Below, piece after piece: positions 58,281 to 64,000 of a DNA stretch of 64,000 nt (position 1 is the stretch's first letter; each line of letters starts with the position of its first letter). The notes under the pieces were generated by a model. It worked only from the letters and a program-made list of their open reading frames with translations, was not told the origin of the DNA and did no database searches. This DNA comes from Deroplatys truncata (Eukaryota > Arthropoda > Insecta > Mantodea > Mantidae), in the NCBI GenBank assembly GCA_030765065.1, contig CM060984.1, positions 106,001,488 to 106,065,487 on the forward strand, read 5' to 3'. Made by a program: the position numbers and the translations under genes.

Positions 58281-58946
58281 TAAGGCAGTATTTTTAATAC
58301 TTAAATAATTTCAATTAAATTATATAATATATAAATTCAATAATAGCCCGCCTTAAAAAATATGTATGTAATAATTTGTAAAATTTATGTAACAGTCATT
58401 GCAAATGCTTATATTATCGTAAACATGTTTAATAATATTATGTGAATACACTACGTAATTTAATAATGTAAGAGCTGTGAGAATAATACGTTTAACGTTG
58501 CTAACAATGAGGTAACAATGAGATAACCTTGAGGCAATAATGAGTTTGAGAGTTTGAATACTACTAGTCATTATTAGAGCAATGATAACGTAAATTCTGT
58601 GACAGTTTAAAAATTAGCAAATCAACAGCCAGAAAAAGCTTTAGTAAACTGCAGGTATTCTATTGTACTAGGATTAGCCAATCAGAGACTTGGAATACGA
58701 AAGTTTACGGATTTGGACGGTTGAAATATGTTCAGTTGCCGGCAGAACTTGGTAGTGACCGGATGGAAGATGTGTTCTCTAGAGAAATATTACGTTTTCG
58801 TGTGAAACGAAAATTATGTATACACGATAACAAAGTGCAAGTATTAAAGAATCTCACAGCTCTTGATATCAGTAGTGCTATTTAATTTGTGTCAAGGATT
58901 AATAAAAAAGAAGTGAATTTAAACTTAAAATCTGTGTAAGCCTACA
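58281..58946 (+). repeat. Candidate LTR of family C, copy C4
   Basis: Starts TAAGGCAGTATTTTTAATAC (one change from TGAGG). TCAGT initiator is at 58,732, AATAAA at 58,901 and a possible end CCTACA at 58,946. Three bases later comes TTGGTGCACCACACCCTG, which has the form of a primer-binding site. Confidence 0.6.
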
Positions 58947-59430
58947 TTCTTGGTGCACCACACCCTGATTAAGAGAAACGTGTCTCTAAAATAATACTGA
59001 AGCAGCCGAGGCTAAAACATAAACATAAATAATATCTATAGAAGCAGTTTAATAACAAAATTATTTTTTTAAAACTTGGAGCGTAACAACAAAAATGCAT
59101 CTTCAAATAGGTTTTACATACGTAGCAGCATATTAAGTAAACAAACAATCTTCTTCAAACTAACGCCCAAAGCGTGGTGCAAACTTCAACAACAGAACAC
59201 TTTCTCAAATTGGTTTACCAAGGGTGGAAATAAATAAATAAATAAACAACGTAAAGAACAATTCTACTTCAAATTGGTTCCTATACGTGGAGCTAAATAC
59301 ATAAATAAGCTCCAAGAACAATACAACTTCAAGTTGGCCCCCATACGTGGGGCAGTTAAACTAAAGCAAACTCTTACAACAAAGAAATATCTTCTTCAAA
59401 TTGGCTCAATTTGCAGCTCAATTTGCACTA
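58947..59430 (+). repeat. Family C leader with ~60-bp tandem units
   Basis: Shares AGAGAAACGTGTCTCTAA and ACTGAAGCAGCCGAGGC with C3. From 59,150 a ~60-bp unit built on CTTCAAATTGG(C/T) plus ATACGTGG(A/G)GC recurs about four times. The 60-codon frame at 59,274-59,456 is made of these units. Confidence 0.65.
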
Positions 59431-60147
59431 TATCTTTTGGTTACAAGTTTCAGTAATCTTTAGGTTACGTTACATATAAGCTTTAAAAAGCTATATTTTA
59501 TATTTTCCTCTTTAACACCTGCTCTCTTTATTACTCCCTTGGACTGAAATATTCCCTAATGTAATCGGATTTCAAAGAGCACGTGAATGAAAGATGAAAG
59601 AGCCAAGATGAAAATATATGAAGAGATAATTCCTTACTCTAGCCATCCCTGGCAGTCACGAACTTCGGAGACACACGAACCACTCTTCACCATTCTTTAG
59701 CTTTTGACATACAGAACTGCCGCCCCAGGAAAACTAATCGAAGAGGCTGCCCTGAGAACTGGAATAAAGTAGGAAGGGAAATAGAAATTTTGCAGAAGAT
59801 AAAGCTTGGAAATGGAATTGCCTTTACCCTCAGAGCCATTCTAGGGGATACACTATGTCATTTCGTCTGCTACATGCCCTTTCTTCCGTACCCACCCTTG
59901 TGCAAGTTATTGTCTCCAGACATAGACATACTTTCTTCCCCTGGTTGGGTCTACAGGTACTTTCAAAATAAAGGGAAAAAAATGGTTCTAACGCCCATTT
60001 TTTCGGAAATCACAATTTTAGGATTCGGTGAAAATCTTCAGATTGGAATTTTATTGCAGCGCAAAAATCTAAAAATGGAACAATTGAATTTAGTGTCTAC
60101 AGATAGCTATTATTGAATGTCAATATTCCTTATGCAATCAATTCTAG
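59431..60147. other. Unassigned stretch
   Basis: The 108-codon plus frame at 59,790-60,116 shows no recognised domain. Confidence 0.35.
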
Positions 60148-60610
60148 TACCGAGCGAAAGGGCTGTGGGGTAAATGTGAGGCTCGCATTTAGAGGTTACG
60201 AGTTCGGTTCCCATCATACAGGCTACACTGTTCATGAGTTTTTTAGCGACTCCCCCGGGTATGAGGTGAATGCTGGGGTGATTGTCCTTCTACCACAAAT
60301 TTTCTGTCCACAGCATTTCCTTTCACTTGTTTCACCCCATCATTTCAGGGCCATAGGACCAGGTAATCTGTCGTGGTAGGTCGAATTTGCGCTCGGGAAA
60401 GATTTCTCCTGACACTTAGCAGGAGTGCTGAAGCCCCCTTTTTTCCTGCTCGTCTATTCCCAGGACCCCCAGGTTGCGAGTAGATAAGCCAGAGCTAACC
60501 GGCGTTAGGATTGGTATCATGATGGAGACTCTAGGAATCCCGCCTGCTAGCGCACATCGTCGTCGGGATCTGGTCTCCCCTTTTTCTATTCCTCCCATGA
60601 GACACAGTTG
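60148..60610 (+). repeat. S2 tRNA-derived SINE
   Basis: Head GAGGCTCGCATTTAGAGGTT, then GAGTTCGGTTCCC. Body GGGGTGATTGTCCTTCTACC, GCCATAGGACCAGG and TTGCGCTCGGGAAAGATTTC. The 3' part matches 28,780-28,900 in reverse. Confidence 0.72.
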
Positions 60611-60689
60611 AAGCACAAAGGACCTACTATGACCCACGTGTGACGCTGTGCTCCAGTTACAGTTACTCCATCTGACTGCTCCTACATCT

Positions 60690-60735
60690 AGTACAGAATT
60701 GGAAAGGTCTTGTGTGAAAGAACAATTAATTCTAG
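60690..60735 (+). repeat. S1 3'-module fragment
   Basis: GTCTTGTGTGAAAGAACAAT continuing TAATTC: end of the S1 3' module only. Confidence 0.55.
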
Positions 60736-60849
60736 TACAGAATGCTCAGAATTCGTGCACTACTTGATACAACAGTTTACAGCAAGATCTGTCACAAAAG
60801 CAGAAAGAACATTTGTTTTTGAAAGCAACTGTTGGTTATAAAAGTCTGA

Positions 60850-60960
60850 TGTGAACATTCGTATGACCTTTCCCTACCCTCTATCGTTTATTAACGGGTA
60901 TATAAATTTTAAACGAAATAACCGTTGCAGAAATAGCTACATTACACATTTTGGTAAGGT
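60850..60960 (-). repeat. Family B fragment
   Basis: TCTGATGTGAACATTCGTATG, then CCTCTATCGTTTATTAACGG on plus: right end of the family in reverse orientation. Confidence 0.55.
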
Positions 60961-61073
60961 ATGATGATGATATCTGAGTGACCTCTCAAAGCAGCCATAC
61001 ACGCAATGTCTCATATTTTGGCATTACTCTAGTTCGATGGATTTCCAAGAAAAAGGACCCTAAGAATATGCAC

Positions 61074-61432
61074 GGCGGCATCGTGGCCGAGTGGTTAGAC
61101 CGCTCGCCTCTCACCGAGGCAGCCCGAGTTCAATCCCAGGGACCCGCATGTGGGATTTGTGGTGGACAAAGCGGCGTCTGGGCGGGTTTCTCCCGCCATT
61201 CATTCCACCAACTGCTCCATCATCACCTTTCCTTTCATCCATATCACCATCATTTAGTTTCATCTACTTCCTTCCTCCCATACGAGGGGTCGGGCTGATC
61301 ACCCATCCTGGATATTCTGTCTGATTCATGAGCGTCTGCTCCTCGACGGGTCTCTGACCCCTGGCACCCGCCTGTAAGTCCTGGGGGGGTGTAAGTCCTA
61401 CATAAGAGGAGTTTAAACAGAGAAAGAAGAAG
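61074..61432 (+). mobile_element. S3 tRNA-derived SINE, complete with target duplication
   Basis: 359 bp. Head GTGGCCGAGTGGTTAGACCG (A box, Ser/Leu-tRNA-like) and GAGTTCAATCCC (B box). A ~270-base body follows, then an A-rich (AAG)n tail. AAGAATATGCAC stands at 61,062-61,073 and again at 61,433-61,444, a 12-bp duplication of LINE-driven retroposition type. A further copy of the target (CTAAGAATATGCAC) follows at 61,445-61,458. Likely a fairly young insertion. The head most resembles serine or leucine tRNAs. Confidence 0.85.
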
Positions 61433-61458
61433 AAGAATATGCACCTAAGAATATGCAC

Positions 61459-61599
61459 CTATGCACAGCGTAATCTTCGCATTCGCATAGTATATACTCG
61501 AGGTATCAATGTTCCTAGCACATTTCCTACATAAAAGGTCCTGTGTAATAACCATTATGCATAGATGTCTGCGTAGGGTGTTGTGGCCCTGAGAAAATC
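61459..61599. other. Unassigned stretch
   Basis: Nothing recognised. Confidence 0.3.
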
Positions 61600-62220
61600 T
61601 ACAACCTCTCTGAGCTTAACGCTGTTCAAATTCACGAGAAACTCCTCACTTTCAAGTCAGGATCTGATACCAAATCATCGGCCTGCATGGCACTGGTTTG
61701 CTTTTTCAAAATCACAAGATCAGCCCTCGCCGTTAGCTGGGTTATCTCATACTTTATGTTACTAGCACACACTCCACAAAAGGACTTAGGCCCAATAAAA
61801 TCGAGCCCAATCCCCTCCCCACAAGAGTGTCTGCCATCTCATTTCCTCTAATACCTGCGTGCCCTAGGACCCAAAAAATGTAACCGGGCAGCTAGTACAT
61901 GTTTACCCAAATCCTCTGGCATTGCCACACCAATCTGGATGCTGTCAAAACTCCATAAGAGCTTTAAAAGCTGCCATACTATCCGAGCAGGTGCACAAAT
62001 CCGCTCGTCCGCATGGCACATTAAAATTATGCATACTACAGGCTAAGATCACATAGACCTTAGCCAGGAAAACCGTGGTGTATCGCCAAGGGGAATGACA
62101 AGCCTGGTTCCAGAGCTATAGGCCCCAGCTCTCATCCTGCCCCTGAAACGGAGCCCTCCGTGAACCACATCCTGCCCCCTGCCTTCGGGAGAGACCCGGT
62201 TTCTGGGTCCCACTTCGTTA
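61600..62220 (-). pseudogene. Degraded RNase H domain of a non-LTR retrotransposon
   Basis: On the minus strand, in order but in different frames: WFTEGSVSGAG (62,168 onward; the expected Asp reads Glu), then CTCSDSMAAFKALMEF near 62,005-61,955. IFWVLGHAGIRGNEMADTL follows near 61,885-61,830. These are the TDGS, SDS and GHxGIxGNExAD blocks of RNase H domains that end the ORF2 of Jockey/R1/I-type LINEs, which remove the RNA template after reverse transcription. A stretch like the following IKYEITQLTARADLVIL segment continues to ~61,690. Several stops and shifts: inactive. Cut on the upstream side by the family B copy at 62,225. Confidence 0.7.
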
Positions 62221-62224
62221 AGAT

Positions 62225-63090
62225 ATGAAGAGAAAAACAACAGTCAAATGTTTAAGAACTGGAGCTATACGCTGGGCTTAAAATTTCATTCTGTTTCCAT
62301 GCAATCGTGAATGTCGATAGGACTTTAAACAATGACAAGAGTATTGAATAATTTGAACCATTACTAATGGACACCTCGGAAATTGTTTATGCCGCAAAAA
62401 GGTTATTTGAAATAAATTGTGTTTCTCAGGAAGATCTATAATTTTTGTGTGGTACGTTTTCGTCTATCGCTTAACGTTTACCAGGTATACAAGGTTATAT
62501 AAAATATCATACTCTTTCCATGACACCATGAGAAACAATTGAAAACCCAAAGGACTTAAAAGGAATTGCTAAGTGTTGAACAATTCGAAGCATTATGAAC
62601 AGATAATTCGGAAATGGCGGAGGCTACATCAAAGGTTATTTGAAATGAATCGTGTTTTTTTAAACAGATCTAAATCGTTTGTATAGTACGTTTTCGTCTA
62701 TCACTTAACGATTACCATTACCAGTTATAAGATTCCTTCCGAATGAAGAGGATTTCACAGACCATTCTCATTCTCCTTAATATATACATTTTAATCAAAA
62801 TTGATATACCATTTTTATAAAATAAAGTTTCGAAAAAAATTCCATATAACGAGTAGTTGGGGGTAGGGCGATTGTTGAAAATCTTCCTGTCGTATAGTTG
62901 AAAGATACTTAACTTTAATACCAAGCATGGTATTTATCGGAGTTTTTACTTTTGAGATATGCTCTTCACAGGCACACACAAACACACGGACATGTTTCTA
63001 AAAGTGCTTTTTTGGAGTTCAGGGGGGAGAAATATCGGTATCAAATTTTTGGGCGGAATGCAACACCTTCTATACCTACTAAGTACAGTC
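62225..63090 (-). repeat. Family B copy with internal duplication (B16)
   Basis: Minus-strand copy. The segment 62,280-62,501 is repeated in diverged form at 62,502-62,735 (both contain GGTTATTTGAAAT(A/G)AAT and TACGTTTTCGTCTATC). The left end of the family is lost at about 63,090. Confidence 0.7.
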
Positions 63091-63719
63091 GAATGCAAAA
63101 AAGTGCCAATGCTTTTGGTTACATTTAGTGTTTTCCATTCTGGAATGTTGGCCGAATCTCATCATTTGTGTTCCCTGCCTGCCTTAGGTTAGCTATCCTC
63201 TAATTGGTTTTAGCTTAAGTTTGATACATTAGCATTACCCTATGAAGAAAGTTCAGGCTTAGCTGGGCGATGAAAGGGGCGGAGGGTCGATATGTCACCT
63301 GAATGACTGAAACAATATGCTTCCCAAAGACTGTCCATACTAGTCCCTGAATGAGTCCGGGTCTTATTGGTTCGGCATTCAGTCATTAACCTCTGTAACC
63401 GAACGAGGGATGGAAGGCGCGGCAGAGGCTGTTAATTATTGATTGCCAACTTAAACTGCGATTCCTCATATCGACACGTATTTTTTTTTCTTTCTTTTTT
63501 TTACACCCAACTGTACATGGATAAGAAAGTAAAAGGGTAATCATTACTGACGAGCAATTCTTTTCGAAATGAACGCTGCCGATATGACCTTAGATATTAA
63601 AGATGCCATACCTAAGAATTTGAAAAAAATTAGAGAGAAAGGGAGAGAAAAGGAGAGAGACCATATAATTCCTTCAACGTACTGCTGAAAAGATTCGTAT
63701 GGAGTTCAAAATGTATCAC
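63091..63719. other. Unassigned stretch
   Basis: A GC-richer patch at 63,260-63,430 and a purine run GAGAGAAAGGGAGAGAAAAG at about 63,632. Nothing recognised. Confidence 0.35.
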
Positions 63720-63800
63720 ACCACAAGTGCAGGTTTGTTATTTAGGCGACTTTTAGTTTTTGAGTTATGCTGTTCACACACACACAGATTATTCTCTGTT
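63720..63800 (-). repeat. Family B fragment (B17)
   Basis: TTTTTGAGTTATGCTGTTCA followed by a CA run, the family segment next to its microsatellite, reversed. Confidence 0.55.
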
Positions 63801-64000
63801 TTGTAACAGTTATGCAAAGCATTATATTTTTAATTTCCAAAGTTAAATGCAGTCATTGCACGTTCCTGCCACAAATTTTGAATTTGTTAATTTTCCCCAA
63901 ACCACTATTTCGATTATGTGCAAACTTTCAGAGCTCAAATCACAGCGAATAACAAGCATTAGTTATTATGTGCTGGGCCCATTCTAGAACGTTCACATAT

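Noticed and set aside
59790-60116. 108-codon plus-strand frame
   Set aside because: No motif or neighbour support. Hydrophobic residues reflect T-rich DNA.

Overview
This window is AT-rich, intron-free-looking eukaryotic DNA packed with transposable elements. It comes very probably from an insect with a large genome. The reasons are three mariner/Tc1-type elements of insect type, a Gypsy (Ty3-like) LTR retrotransposon, several tRNA-derived SINE families, LTR sequences whose putative start sites carry the arthropod initiator TCAGT, and an almost total absence of long open reading frames. A cockroach, orthopteran or phasmid would fit, but I cannot fix the order from sequence alone. No host protein-coding gene can be called with confidence.

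Layout. 1-213 is the end of an LTR-like repeat (family C). 1,067-1,797 is a large foldback made of inverted copies of a repeat with a tRNA-like promoter (family S1). 3,897-12,981 is a complete Gypsy element on the minus strand. Its two 518-bp LTRs read as identical, it has a 4-bp target duplication, and one uninterrupted 1,547-residue Gag-Pol frame covers zinc knuckle, protease, RT, RNase H, integrase and GPY/F. 13,085-14,382 is a decayed mariner-type element with intact inverted ends, and 14,934-15,965 is a second C copy with a leader. 15,966-29,230 holds SINE fragments (family S2), another C copy, a GIY-YIG-like relic and long stretches I cannot assign. 29,855-31,160 is an S1 copy interrupted by a full 932-bp copy of family B. 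31,691-32,977 is a second mariner pseudogene. 33,690-41,855 is a cluster of seven B copies, two of them abutting and one inserted in another. 42,105-44,282 carries SINE pieces and a degraded LINE ORF1. 45,200-45,540 is a possible heat-shock-type promoter facing left. 47,373-63,800 continues with B, S1, S2, S3, S4 and C copies, a third mariner relic, a 200-bp inverted repeat, and a LINE RNase H relic.

How the parts relate. Almost everything recognisable is mobile DNA at different ages. The Gypsy element looks very young, while the mariners and LINE pieces are inactive fossils. Family B is the dominant repeat, with about 15 copies or fragments. It has no coding capacity that I recognise. Its complete copies sit in ATTTTT targets, and one nested insertion shows the empty site directly. 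Two acceptor-donor junctions of recursive-splice type on the plus strand (20,167 and 24,555) and the heat-shock-element cluster near 45.5 kb are the only hints that this DNA may lie in or near a host transcription unit.
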